A program made the position numbers and the translations under genes. 64,000 nt of DNA from Armatimonadota bacterium (GTDB taxonomy: Bacteria > Armatimonadota > HRBIN16), in contig BPGU01000002.1 in the NCBI GenBank assembly GCA_026003195.1, forward strand, positions 682,001 to 746,000. Direction: 5' to 3'. The notes beneath the pieces are model-generated. The model saw nothing but the letters and a program-made list of their open reading frames with translations. It searched no databases and was not told the origin of the DNA. How positions within the stretch are numbered: position 1 is the first letter of the stretch; every line of letters starts with the position of its first letter. Shown here piece by piece: positions 26,901 through 34,581 of this stretch.

Positions 26901-28976
26901 GCCCTGTTCACCCTGCGCGGGCTGGAAGTGGTGCAGGTCGGCAACGATGCCGTGGTGCACGGTGCACGGCTGAAGCACGAGCCACCACAACCGCAGTTAC
27001 CGCTGGATGTGAGCCCTGATGAACCGAAGAAGGACAGGCAGCAGGCACGGATAGAGCGTGCTATAGCGCGTGCAGAAGAGACGCTGGATTCGCTGGACTA
27101 CAACATTCCAGAACATCAAGAACATAAGGAGATGGTTACCATGACCGACAAACACTACATGATACTGAACAAGACCCGCGTACCTGTGATAGACGATCCT
27201 GAAGGCGTGGATATTCCTGAAGTTGAACTGCCCGACGCCCCTGCGTGGAGCACGGTGAAGTGTGCGGTGATAGACATAGAGACCAGTGGGCTTGACCCTT
27301 ACGCAGAAGACGCGCGTATCCTTGCAATAGGCTGGAAGGATACCGTACGGGAGCATGTGTGGTCGGGCGAGAACGAGTATGAGATACTGCGCCGTTTCCT
27401 GCTTGCACTGAAGAGAGAACAGCCCGACATCGTGGCGGGGCATAACATCATGGAGTTTGACCTGCCATACATCATTGCCCGATGTCGCGCGTATGGTCTT
27501 CATGCACCGTTCCGCATAGCAAATTACACCATGAAGGTCGGGCATACAAGCGGGACGCTTCGTTCTGAAGAGATAACCTTCCACCCTGTCTGGTATGTGG
27601 GGCAGGATACACTGTTTGTAGACACCCTGCATCTTGTCTGTAGATATGACTACTTCATGAGAACTATGAGTGGTTACGACCTGAAGACTGCTGCACGCGA
27701 ACTCTGCGGTCGTGAACGGCAGGTAACGCTGGATCACGATAACATCCATCGCGCGTTTGAGAGTGATCCCGAAACCTTCCGGCAGTACCTGATAGATGAC
27801 CTGCGCGATGCATGGGCGCTGCTGGAAACGCTTGCACCGGCTCATCACTATATAGCCTGTATGCTGGACTATCCCTACCATCGGGTATGGACGGCAGGGT
27901 TCGGTTCAGTATGGGAGAACCTGCTGGAGCGTTACTACAACATCAGTCGTGATGCTGCGTATCAGATGGCTGAACCTAAGCGAACATATCGTGGTGGAAT
28001 GGTGATAGGCAGGAGTGGCTTCTTCAAGGGCTGTTCTAAGATAGACGTTTCCAGCTTGTATCCTACTGTGATGTTACAGTATGGTGTGCACAGCAAGAAG
28101 GACACAGAGCGCATAAGCCTTGCCTATCTCAAGCGTATGACAGAGATGCGACTGGAGTTGAAGGCGCGGGCGAAGGCAGGGGATAAGGAAGCCGATTTCA
28201 TACAGGAAGGGCTGAAGCGGGTTATCAACAGCAAGTATGGATTCCTTGGGTCTGAAATGGGCTTCAACGATATGGACGCTGCAGAGCGCGTGACCACCAT
28301 CGGCAGGTCTATATTGCTGCGGATGGTAACTGCGCTGGAGCAAGCGGGCTGCGTGGTAGTGGAAGCGGACACGGACGGCATCATCGTGCAGCACCCGGAA
28401 GAGATAGACGTGTTGTCTTTAGCACAGAGCGTGCTACCAGCCGGCTTCAAACTTGAACTGGACTGGAGCGGGAAGACAGTGTTCGTGATGGCGCGGAAGA
28501 ACTACATCGTGTTCAACGCCGACGGTTCTATACACGAGCGGAAGGGCATAGCATACAGGTCGCGCGACAGGAACGCGCTGAGCAAGGAGTGCATGATAGA
28601 GTTTCTGCGCAAACTGATAGTTGAATGTGAAGACGCAGCACGTCAATACGCGCGTGAGATACTGCATCGCGTTTCCGCCGGTGAAGCGTGGGAGCTGGTG
28701 GTGGAGCGGAAGCGCGTATCGGACAAGAACATGCACAAGGGCTATGCATTTGAAGTGCAGGCGGTAGAAGCCGGTTATGCTGTAGGGGATAAGGTGGAGT
28801 GCGCCTATCTGGATGAAGCAAAGAAGCGATACTCCTTCCGTCCTGAAGACGGCTATGACCGCGCCCATTACGCCCGCGAATGGGTGAAATCCATCCGTGA
28901 GACACTGAACCTGATACACAACCCCAAATCCGAATGCACAACGAAGGAAGGTGAAGATGATGTTGACGCTGGATAA
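23919..28976 (+). CDS. Primase (TOPRIM) - AAA+-like ATPase - family B DNA polymerase fusion
   Basis: A 1685-residue replication protein. N-terminus: primase zinc-like site (C41PCAGH46, C77WSQGH82) and TOPRIM (CEGETDAL, E180-D184, then LLVEAD). Middle: ATPase with Walker A APGTGKSK (K521), a FFDN Walker B-like motif and sensor TWVLTANNP. A low-complexity linker near residues 810-910 holds two palindromic modules. C-terminus: exonuclease motifs DIETSG (D1119, E1121), GHNIMEFDLPY and YDLKTAARELCG, then polymerase motif A DVSSLYP (D1376), B KRVINSKYG (K1433) and C DTD (D1484, D1486). A-B and B-C gaps of about 57 and 51 residues leave no room for the TPR1/TPR2 insertions of protein-primed polymerases. 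Start ATG 23919 follows AAAGGAG; GTG 23865 would add 18 residues overlapping a hairpin (23861-23880). All motifs look intact. Confidence 0.92.
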   Translation: MNNSTSIVSDNRHKSQQVDNSIHDAFLQLLQEETDRLLVSCPCAGHNNNDANPSLQIGIYEKETRAGKVVKSITFKCWSQGHTAKDVLQVVGEETFIRAFCEWKGLDAEFVLSTGMVHAEADEYQVYFTFTCKDASFKKTIDQKRYRHLPKFFRSEKGFPSSEALFYPLPAESDYILLCEGETDALALASAGFHVAGAAGKSNYLSSNSKILHAMKRFQRVYLLVEADVQDAEVDAVKKHPLLEKTAVFVIRMQGTGFKDACEMMQAMGNRARFRDVFQQLMDDAERLLPEPRVDYRKQALESQHHQDVQDSICINDANLAAITKQAWEILAKRNHPPRLFKRGHTILRLSVEDQGGRQVKVLQEVDKNILINELSNNIFFYETRLYKGKSFNIPSTPSERLALNMLSEPAERIPLPALYRLVHAPTFDRDGNLLAVDGYHAGVLVDMGGLKVPTVSMKPTREEVQQAVGLLREMMIDFPFVSEADRAHAIALILNPFIREMIDGPTPLFLIDAPAPGTGKSKLVQCCLCPAVGANYTIMQYTPDATEMDKRILSFLRSGKPVAFFDNVKVTISSAPLEVVLTSYPSYSGRLLGKSETVTALNNVTWVLTANNPQAGTEIARRSVSIMMDAGMENPYERTGFKHHLPAWAFEHRGELVWAALTIIQNWIAQGKPRWQGRTLGSFEIWSEVMGGVLECAGIPGFLDNLHVAMEKHDSERMAWTYFIRAWWDTCRDQRVTIRDLVKIAEDITELNMPDGSERAKSTWLGKHIQRNLNRPRAGFVIIEKGADRDKARSFSLKPAENCKITNESAERAEHAELLSQCSAVHIEGSNSGKQVPHVPHVPHQPEVDEDPFADGEPAAVDAGDAGDRTERSRVHIEGSNNGNHHPHPPHHPQTCTDEDPFADGEPAKDAPGGDVHLFMKLLDAAQQNEKLAFALGRILVSLRDILLSLREWEARRVEYSPDAQELLSCFVDDVVRFCVRDVQHSTIRVLLHALFTLRGLEVVQVGNDAVVHGARLKHEPPQPQLPLDVSPDEPKKDRQQARIERAIARAEETLDSLDYNIPEHQEHKEMVTMTDKHYMILNKTRVPVIDDPEGVDIPEVELPDAPAWSTVKCAVIDIETSGLDPYAEDARILAIGWKDTVREHVWSGENEYEILRRFLLALKREQPDIVAGHNIMEFDLPYIIARCRAYGLHAPFRIANYTMKVGHTSGTLRSEEITFHPVWYVGQDTLFVDTLHLVCRYDYFMRTMSGYDLKTAARELCGRERQVTLDHDNIHRAFESDPETFRQYLIDDLRDAWALLETLAPAHHYIACMLDYPYHRVWTAGFGSVWENLLERYYNISRDAAYQMAEPKRTYRGGMVIGRSGFFKGCSKIDVSSLYPTVMLQYGVHSKKDTERISLAYLKRMTEMRLELKARAKAGDKEADFIQEGLKRVINSKYGFLGSEMGFNDMDAAERVTTIGRSILLRMVTALEQAGCVVVEADTDGIIVQHPEEIDVLSLAQSVLPAGFKLELDWSGKTVFVMARKNYIVFNADGSIHERKGIAYRSRDRNALSKECMIEFLRKLIVECEDAARQYAREILHRVSAGEAWELVVERKRVSDKNMHKGYAFEVQAVEAGYAVGDKVECAYLDEAKKRYSFRPEDGYDRAHYAREWVKSIRETLNLIHNPKSECTTKEGEDDVDAG
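26349..26451 (+). repeat. Palindromic module 1 inside the polymerase gene
   Basis: The left arm 26349-26373 is built of GCGGAACRT units and pairs over 25 bases with the right arm 26427-26451, with a single G-U wobble. The 53-base loop contains a conserved core (26394-26422). In protein the arms read ERAEHAE and PHVPHVPH, in frame with the gene. Confidence 0.9.
26505..26600 (+). repeat. Palindromic module 2 inside the polymerase gene
   Basis: CGGGTGATGCGGGGGAT (26509-26525) is the perfect complement of 26584-26600. The loop has the same core as module 1 (26544-26572, 28 of 29 bases identical), but the arms use a different nine-base unit (GATGCGGGT/G). A shared 33-base block follows each module (26466-26498 and 26613-26645). 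Confidence 0.9.
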
Positions 28977-29316
28977 GGAGCTGCGGCTGGGCTTCGTGCC
29001 CGCCGCTGGCTGGTATGACGCTGAAGTGGTCAACATAGAGACCGTGCTGGTGAACGGAACGGAGACGAAGCTGCGCTTCGCCTTCCGGCTGGACACCGGG
29101 CATCTTGCATACATGTCCTGCAATCTCTCCCATGACCCGAAGTCCAACCTTGCCCGCTTGTGGACTACCTTGACAGGGAAGGACAGCGCAACGATACGTT
29201 TAGCAGAACTGCTGGGCAAGCGCTGCAGGGTGTATGTAGAGCGTTACGAGACTATCAACAGAGTATTCCGCGTGGAAGGTGGTGAGACAGATGGTATATG
29301 TCGCCGAACTGCTTGA
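28957..29316 (+). CDS. Small replication-operon protein, possible single-strand-binding-like fold
   Basis: A 119-residue protein whose start overlaps the polymerase stop; ATG 28957 follows GAAGGAAGG. GWYDAEVVNIETVLVNGTETKLRFAFRLD and SCNLSHDPKSNLARLWTTLTG recall phage DUF669-type or OB-fold proteins that coat single-stranded DNA. I base that only on the pattern of strands and on its place behind a polymerase. The C-terminus (KRCRVYVERYETINRVFRVEG) is also beta-rich. Alternative: an unrelated accessory factor. Confidence 0.55.
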   Translation: MMLTLDKELRLGFVPAAGWYDAEVVNIETVLVNGTETKLRFAFRLDTGHLAYMSCNLSHDPKSNLARLWTTLTGKDSATIRLAELLGKRCRVYVERYETINRVFRVEGGETDGICRRTA

Positions 29317-29554
29317 CGGGAAGCGAGCACGCTTCGATCCCGATACCGCCACCCTGCTGGGGAGCGGCGAAGGCTGGACTCTCTACCGAACACGTCATCA
29401 GCGTTACATCATCGTTGAAGAAGACGAAGGCGAGCTGGACGTGTATGAGATAGCCTACCACGCCGCGGTCGGGATGCTGGAAGACGCCGACCAGTTGAGC
29501 GATGAAGGTCGGCGCGTACTGGACGACCACATCCAGTCGCTGCCCGAAGCGTAG
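29291..29554 (+). CDS. Small acidic protein, unknown function
   Basis: Eighty-seven residues from ATG 29291, overlapping the previous gene by 26 bases. A beta-rich first half (VYVAELLDGKRARFDPDTATLLG, then GWTLYRTRHQRYIIVEEDEGE) is followed by a helix (ADQLSDEGRRVLDDHIQSL). Similar short proteins of plasmids and phages, with a phrase like TLYRTRRGRYV, are uncharacterised. It lies in the replication operon. Confidence 0.55.
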   Translation: MVYVAELLDGKRARFDPDTATLLGSGEGWTLYRTRHQRYIIVEEDEGELDVYEIAYHAAVGMLEDADQLSDEGRRVLDDHIQSLPEA

Positions 29555-29592
29555 TTTGTTTATGAATACAACAATAACAAGGAGTGATGAGC

Positions 29593-29955
29593 ATGGCAGG
29601 ACGCCATACGAAACTCACGCCCGACCTGATCCAGGAAGCGGTGGAACTCTTCAAGCGCGGATACCAGCACCAGGAGATATACATGGCGCTGGGCATCCCG
29701 CAAACCACGTGGTTCAGCTGGTTGAACCGCGGGCGGGACGGCAAGCAGCCCTACGCGCAGCTGGTGCAGGCGCTGGAGCAGGCGAAGGTGGAGCGTCGGT
29801 GCTACCTGCGCAGCCTGATACAGGCGAAGGCAGAACAGAACTGGGTCTGCGCTGCGTGGCTATTAGAGAGAGAGTTTCCGCATCTCTACGCGAACCCCGC
29901 CGTACGATTCAAACACGCCATGGATGAAGAAGAGATAGACATCATCGACAGCTAG
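29593..29955 (+). CDS. Helix-turn-helix protein, terminase-small-subunit-like
   Basis: A 120-residue protein that begins AGRHTKLTPDLIQEAVELFKRG. A homeodomain-like reader follows (YQHQEIYMALGIPQTTWFSWLNRG), then a helical C-terminus with an acidic tail. The pattern matches phage terminase small subunits and related DNA-binding proteins. No large terminase, portal or capsid gene is present, so DNA packaging is unlikely unless a helper supplies it; a regulatory role or a role at the element end is as plausible. AAGGAG lies eight bases before ATG 29593. Confidence 0.65.
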   Translation: MAGRHTKLTPDLIQEAVELFKRGYQHQEIYMALGIPQTTWFSWLNRGRDGKQPYAQLVQALEQAKVERRCYLRSLIQAKAEQNWVCAAWLLEREFPHLYANPAVRFKHAMDEEEIDIIDS

Positions 29956-29958
29956 TTG

Positions 29959-29988
29959 TTGACATCCACCCGCTTCATGAGTTATACT
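29959..29988 (+). promoter_or_regulatory. Outward promoter at the right end of the element
   Basis: TTGACA (29959-29964) and TATACT (29983-29988) are 18 bases apart and point across attR. In the integrated state they face the convergent gene at 30102. In an excised circle they would lie just upstream of attP and the integrase. Confidence 0.7.
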
Positions 29989-30042
29989 GTTGGTGTAGAT
30001 AATGAAATGCAGGTGGGTTGTCAAGAACTGGTGCAGAACAGC

Positions 30043-30101
30043 GTTCAGGGTCTAGTGCCCGAACGGGCTTGGGGGTTCGAGTCCCCCCGTCGGCACCATT
30101 T
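30043..30101 (+). repeat. attR, right 59-base direct repeat
   Basis: An identical copy of 16789-16847 containing only the 3' half of the tRNA sequence. The stop codon of the next minus-strand gene begins one base beyond it (30102-30104). Confidence 0.92.
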
Positions 30102-30824
30102 TTATTGTACTGCCCCAAAATGCACCTTCACCGGATGTAGCCACCCCACAACGACTGCCACCGGCGCAGCAAACAGGAATGGCAGCAGCACCGCCATCAC
30201 GTAGTGTTTGCGGCGAGTTTGCCGAACGCCGGCATGCTCCCGTACCGCATACGCGGGCAGATAGACCATCAGACCGTAGACCAGCAGCCAGAACCCCCAC
30301 CCCAGCAAATTGTGCCAGCCAAAGGAGCCTGCCTCCGCTAGCGTGCCCGTCCAGCCAAATAACACCATCACCTGCCTCGGTGCAAATGCCCAGCGCGATA
30401 ACATCCACGCCCAGCACACAAACATCGGCACGAACACCACCACACTGTGCCCCAGCACCACATCCAGATAGTTGGTAGAAGCGGTGATATAGGCTTCACC
30501 GATACGCACACCAAACAGCGGCGCGAGATTGGTCATGCTGGTGGTCACCGCTTCCTCAGCAAGCGCAAACAGGGTGCACAGCAGCACGAATTTCACCTGC
30601 CACCGCCATCGCCATCGCCGGACGAGAACAGTGAACGGGTCGCGATACCGCCACATCAGCCATCCACCCAACACACACCACACCAGGAACAAACCGCCCG
30701 CCATCATCGACACCGCATGTTCTCGGGGAGAACGCCACGTGAGCACAAAGAAGAGACTCACCTGTGCTGCTGCCCATACCGCTGCAATACGAACGGTCTG
30801 ATGCCAGAGGTCATGCCTTCGCAT
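30102..30824 (-). CDS. Multi-pass membrane protein, unknown function
   Basis: A 240-residue host protein with about seven hydrophobic segments, including WAAAQVSLFFVLTW, MMAGGLFLVWCVLGGWLMW, FVLLCTLFALAEEAVTTSM, VVLGHSVVVFVPMFVCWAWM and YVMAVLLPFLFAAPVAVVVG. Polar residues inside the membrane (AEEAVTTSMTNLAP) could form a transport path or active site, but I recognise no family. The ATG at 30824 starts MRRHDLWHQTVR; the same frame is open much further upstream, where it is antisense to the phosphoesterase. It ends directly at attR, so integration did not disrupt it. Confidence 0.7.
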   Translation of the reverse strand: MRRHDLWHQTVRIAAVWAAAQVSLFFVLTWRSPREHAVSMMAGGLFLVWCVLGGWLMWRYRDPFTVLVRRWRWRWQVKFVLLCTLFALAEEAVTTSMTNLAPLFGVRIGEAYITASTNYLDVVLGHSVVVFVPMFVCWAWMLSRWAFAPRQVMVLFGWTGTLAEAGSFGWHNLLGWGFWLLVYGLMVYLPAYAVREHAGVRQTRRKHYVMAVLLPFLFAAPVAVVVGWLHPVKVHFGAVQ

Positions 30825-31019
30825 GGAATTCCCTTCACAAACAATTTGTCCGATTCCTGCAGGAAAAGTGCAAGCAAGCACGTATAGGGAAGGCAAGGCT
30901 CTGCCGAGCAGGTTTCGTCCCCTGTTGCCTGCGATTTTCCATCGCTGGGACAATACCAATATCTTAAGAAACAGGTCTGACAGACTACTACAACGGACGG
31001 AGGATAAGGTAGGAAGAAC

Positions 31020-31967
31020 ATGTCCAGGCATCTGCGATTCCGAGCGGAAACCTTCAAAATCGTGCAGTTCACCGATACTCACTGGACGAACTTTGACGAG
31101 CGCGACCGCCTCACGCGCAGGGTGATCGAAACGGTGCTGGAGCACGAAAAACCCGACTTGGTCTTTCTGACGGGTGACATGCTGGGTGGAGCCGATTGCA
31201 AAGACGCTAACAGAGGAATGCGACAATTGGTAGAGCCCATCGAGGAACGAGGAATACTCTGGACAGCCGTCATGGGCAACCACGACGACGAAGGTACGTT
31301 GCGCCGCGATGAACTGTGGCGGGTCATGGAGAGTTGCACTCACTTCGTGGGCAAGCGCGGTCCGCGCCGTGTTACCGGCGTGGGCAACTACGTGTTGCCG
31401 ATACTGAACCGCAAAGGCGAACGCCCTGCTGCTTTCCTCTGGGGCATCGATTCCAACAGCTACGCCACCACCGACATCGGGGGATGGGGCTGGATTACCC
31501 GCGACCAGATAGCATGGTACGAGCGCACCGCCCGACAGGTTCGCCAGCGATGGGGTATTACCGACGAGGAGCGTTCGCACATCCCCGCCCTGGCTTTCTT
31601 CCACATCCCTCTGCCGGAATACGATGAAGTGTGGCGCACGCAAGTCTGCTACGGCGAAAAGCATGAGGACGTTTGCGCTCCTCAAATCAACACGGGCTTC
31701 TTCGCTGCACTGCATGAGGTGGGCGAAGTCATCGGCACGTTCGTCGGGCATGAGCACATCAACGACTTTTGGGGCAACCTGTACGGTATTCGGCTGTGCT
31801 ATGGCAGAGGCAGCGGATACGGCGGCTACGGCAAAGAGGGGTTTCTCTGCGGGGCAAGGGTAATCGAACTTCAGGAAGGCGTGCGCGACTTCCGTACCTG
31901 GTTGAGACTGGAAGATGGCACTGCCATCCTGCATCAACCAGAACATGCCCCAGCCGCTTCAGAATAA
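31020..31967 (+). CDS. Calcineurin-like metallophosphoesterase
   Basis: A 315-residue enzyme with the full two-metal motif set: FTDTHWTN (usual DxH), VFLTGDML (GD), MGNHDDE (GNHD/E), FFHIPLPEY (H) and VGHEHIND (GHxH). The insertion pattern resembles the DCR2/purple-acid phosphodiesterase group, and the last 60 residues form a beta-rich cap. No signal peptide is seen, so it is probably cytoplasmic. Substrate unknown. AAGGTAGGAAG precedes the ATG. It is divergent from the membrane protein. Confidence 0.9.
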   Translation: MSRHLRFRAETFKIVQFTDTHWTNFDERDRLTRRVIETVLEHEKPDLVFLTGDMLGGADCKDANRGMRQLVEPIEERGILWTAVMGNHDDEGTLRRDELWRVMESCTHFVGKRGPRRVTGVGNYVLPILNRKGERPAAFLWGIDSNSYATTDIGGWGWITRDQIAWYERTARQVRQRWGITDEERSHIPALAFFHIPLPEYDEVWRTQVCYGEKHEDVCAPQINTGFFAALHEVGEVIGTFVGHEHINDFWGNLYGIRLCYGRGSGYGGYGKEGFLCGARVIELQEGVRDFRTWLRLEDGTAILHQPEHAPAASE

Positions 31968-32040
31968 GAGTGCTGCCCCATCGAGTGGTCTGCCCAGGCT
32001 GACTACTGCTCTGTCAAACGTGAATCTTCGCTTTGCTACT

Positions 32041-32111
32041 CTGGAGGGCGAACCTCCCGGTGAGTCGAAACCTGTGCGCTGCAACGGCTCGACAGGAGCC
32101 TCGCCCTCCAG
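32041..32111. repeat. Palindromic REP/MITE-like repeat
   Basis: The arms CTGGAGGGCGAACCTCCCGG (32041-32060 and onward) and 32086-32111 are imperfect inverted copies. One arm recurs at 6634-6660. No gene is inside. It lies in the gap between the phosphoesterase and the broken secreted gene. Confidence 0.6.
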
Positions 32112-32193
32112 AAAATCGAGTCTTGGCAGAGTACTACAAGCATGTTCGCGGAAAGCTTTCGCCAGCTTCTCCTCCCGAGCAGAGCGAAGGATC

Positions 32194-34504
32194 TCATTTT
32201 GGCAAGGCAAAGGGAGGCTCGACTGACGCTCGGCGAGGCGCGGAGACACGGAGCGCACGCAGTTCGCACGCATCCAGCGAGAGGGTGAGCACCATTCTGC
32301 TACCCTCCGCTCGCGCAGGCTTTATCTCCTTCCCTGTGACCGCGTCTACCACCTTACCTGTGAATGGCAGGGTGATTCGGACACCCCGCTTGGGTCGCCA
32401 GCCGATGTGCGCCACCGCCACGTACGTGCCGTAGCGATTGCCCGGCGTAGGTATCACTCGTACGACTACCTCCGGGTCGGGGCAGGCATCGCTGAGCCGA
32501 CGACTGGGCAGTGCAGGCAACGCCAGAAACGCCGCGTTAAAGCGACGCACATACTCGGGGAAGCCGCGGTAATGCGTGTTGCCTGCCAGATAGCCGAGGT
32601 AGAACGGGTCGCCGAATGCGACGGCGCGTACCTCCGCCGCCATGCAATAAGGTCCTGCTCGCTCCACGTCCGACAAAAAATCGCCCAGAATGCCTCCGTC
32701 GCGGTGCTCATTCAGCGAGTACATGCGCACCATCGCCAGCCCGGATTGGATTCGGAAAGCGTCCATATCCTCCGGGCGAGATACCGAGTAAATACGGTGG
32801 AACGGGTAGGTCCAAAGCACCCCTTCGGTATCGCGATAGTTTTCGACGTCGGCACGGGGTTCCCCATGCTGCCACTCGTCGGTACCCCCATGTGTCCGGA
32901 TAGCGGGTGATGCTGCGCAGATAGCGGTCGGTGCGCAAAAGCTCATCCAGAGATACCGCCTCCCACCACTGAGGCAACAGCGGCTTCCACAGCTCTATAT
33001 CATCGGTCACTACCGTCTTGCCGTGATCCAGAGGCGGTCCCGGCTCACCCGTCCAGTTCGTCCAGAAAAGCAGACAATCCGGGGATACCTTCTCACGCAG
33101 ATAGTCCCTCAAGGCGAGGAAAAAGGCTTTGCGTTTACCCAGCCACCAGTTACGGTAGCGCTCCAGTAGCTGGGCGTCCGCCTGTAACATCTGCCGGCTG
33201 ACCGGCTGTCCGTCATGTGCTTCCTTGCTGAATCGCGCCAGCGCATCATCCGAGAAGCTGATGGGAATATGGCTCACGCGGTTACGCAACCACGCACCGA
33301 GAAACTTCACCGTACCCTTGAAGCGCACGATGGTCGCATCCAGCAATCGCCTGGCGTCTTCCAGCGTGCGCGGGTCGGTCACATCCGCGTGGTACAGTTC
33401 GCCCCACCAGATGCCGGTATACGCCTGCCCGGGTCCCTTGAGCGGCACACACTTCACCTCTCTGTTCAGCCCCATACTGCCTGCATACTCATAGTAAGGC
33501 AATACCGCTAGCCCATGACGTGCAGCAATGTGCAAAATACGCTCCCAGCGACCGGGATCATGCGAGGGCACGTACCAGTTGTCGTCCTGCGCATCCCAGC
33601 CCTGATTGTGCCCAAACTCCAGCAGGTCCTTGCAGAAAGTGTTCATTCCCAGGAAGCGCATCGTTTGCGCCTTGAACTCAAAGAAGCGGGTCATCTCCAC
33701 ACCCGGTTGTGCCTGTCGTGGGTTTGCCGATTCCGCGTAACCGTCTGCCATTTCCTCGCGAACGAAAAGGGCACGTCTGGGCAATGGGTCTGGCGGGAGA
33801 CGCAGTGTCAGATACAGCTTGCTCACATCCGGCACGCGGAAGAGGCGGATGCGATGCACAGCGGGACCGGCGGACAGCGGGTCGTCACCGGGGTCGGGAC
33901 GCAGGATGATCACCCAAAAGCCGTCTTCCGGTCGATCGGGGCGGTTCAGTTCTTCGCGCGTGCGCCTGAGACCATAGAAACGCTCAAACAGGAAGAACAT
34001 CTGCCGCCACGTTCGGTACTTACCGGATAGCGGAAACTTCAACGATTCGGGATTGCTTGCCACGTAACCGTGCATGCTGTCGCCCAGCGTATTGCCGGTG
34101 TGGAAGCCCTGAAAGACCTCACATCCCCTGTTGACCACATGGAAGGTGCGCGGTTTGTCTTCGGGATAGTCTATCGCGAGCACATACGCCTCACCCGGCT
34201 TCAGCCCCTTCCCCTTGCCCAGCCGATAGGCGAAGTAAGCCGCGCCCTTCTGCTCGGGCGTAGATGGCAGTACCCGACAGGGCTTGCCCAGAATGGTCTC
34301 GATGCGCGAGACGCCAGGGGCGGACTCCCCAAACTCATGTGAGTCACTGGCGTTCCCGCACCATACCTCGTCCACCAGAGGCAACCTGCCAAAGGGGTCA
34401 CCAAGGTCTACCAGAGGTTGCGCTCCTGCAGCGAAGGTGTAGAATAAAACACCAGATATGACGGCGAGAAGACGTATGCGCATCGGTGTCATTGTTCGGC
34501 ACAT
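32194..34504 (-). pseudogene. Secreted hydrolase-like protein with a frameshift
   Basis: The first frame (34504 to about 32890) has a signal peptide (IRLLAVISGVLFYTFAAGAQ), then a beta-rich domain, then a TIM-barrel-like part (ARHGLAVLPYYEYAGSMGLN, YHADVTDPRTLEDARRLLDA, ISFSDDALARFSKEAH). It loses sense after RSITRYPDTWG. The second frame takes up at GTDEWQHGEPRADVENYRDTEG and ends in a beta domain (GVRITLPFTGKVVDAVTGKEI). The shift falls at five C on the plus strand (32885-32889); one base fewer reads through as DTWGTDEW. The full product would be about 770 residues. It looks like a polysaccharide-active enzyme, but I cannot assign a family. Confidence 0.7.
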
Positions 34505-34581
34505 CCTTGCCGAAACCCTTGCAGGCTTGGCATTGCTAGCTGTCGAATGGGTTACTGAAACATGTGCGCAAGGAGTATCGG

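Larger units (their letters stand above)
16789..30101 (+). mobile_element. 13.3-kb integrative element in tRNA-Leu with its own primase-ATPase-polymerase
   Basis: The element is bounded by perfect 59-base direct repeats, the left one forming the 3' half of an intact tRNA gene. The integrase lies directly inside the left end. Cargo in order: integrase, two small proteins, superfamily 1 helicase, secreted nuclease, HAF/dockerin-like secreted protein, a 660-base non-coding stretch, excisionase-like regulator, giant replication protein, three small genes. All genes point right. No capsid, tail, portal or conjugation gene is seen, so it is neither an obvious prophage nor a classical ICE. By eye its codon use and G+C are lower than in the flanking host genes, especially in the helicase and HAF genes. 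Confidence 0.9.

Noticed and set aside
23919-28976. Calling the element a pipolin or giving it a protein-primed polymerase
   Set aside because: Motif spacing leaves no room for TPR1 or TPR2, and a primase is fused to the enzyme. The resemblance is in lifestyle (tRNA target, tyrosine recombinase, PolB), not in polymerase type as far as can be seen.
30043-30101. A second tRNA gene at the right end
   Set aside because: Only the 3' half of tRNA-Leu is present; the acceptor 5' strand, D arm and half of the anticodon stem are missing, so it is attR and not a tRNA.
16789-30101. Prophage
   Set aside because: The terminase-small-subunit-like gene is the only phage-like hint. No large terminase, portal, capsid, tail or lysis gene is visible.
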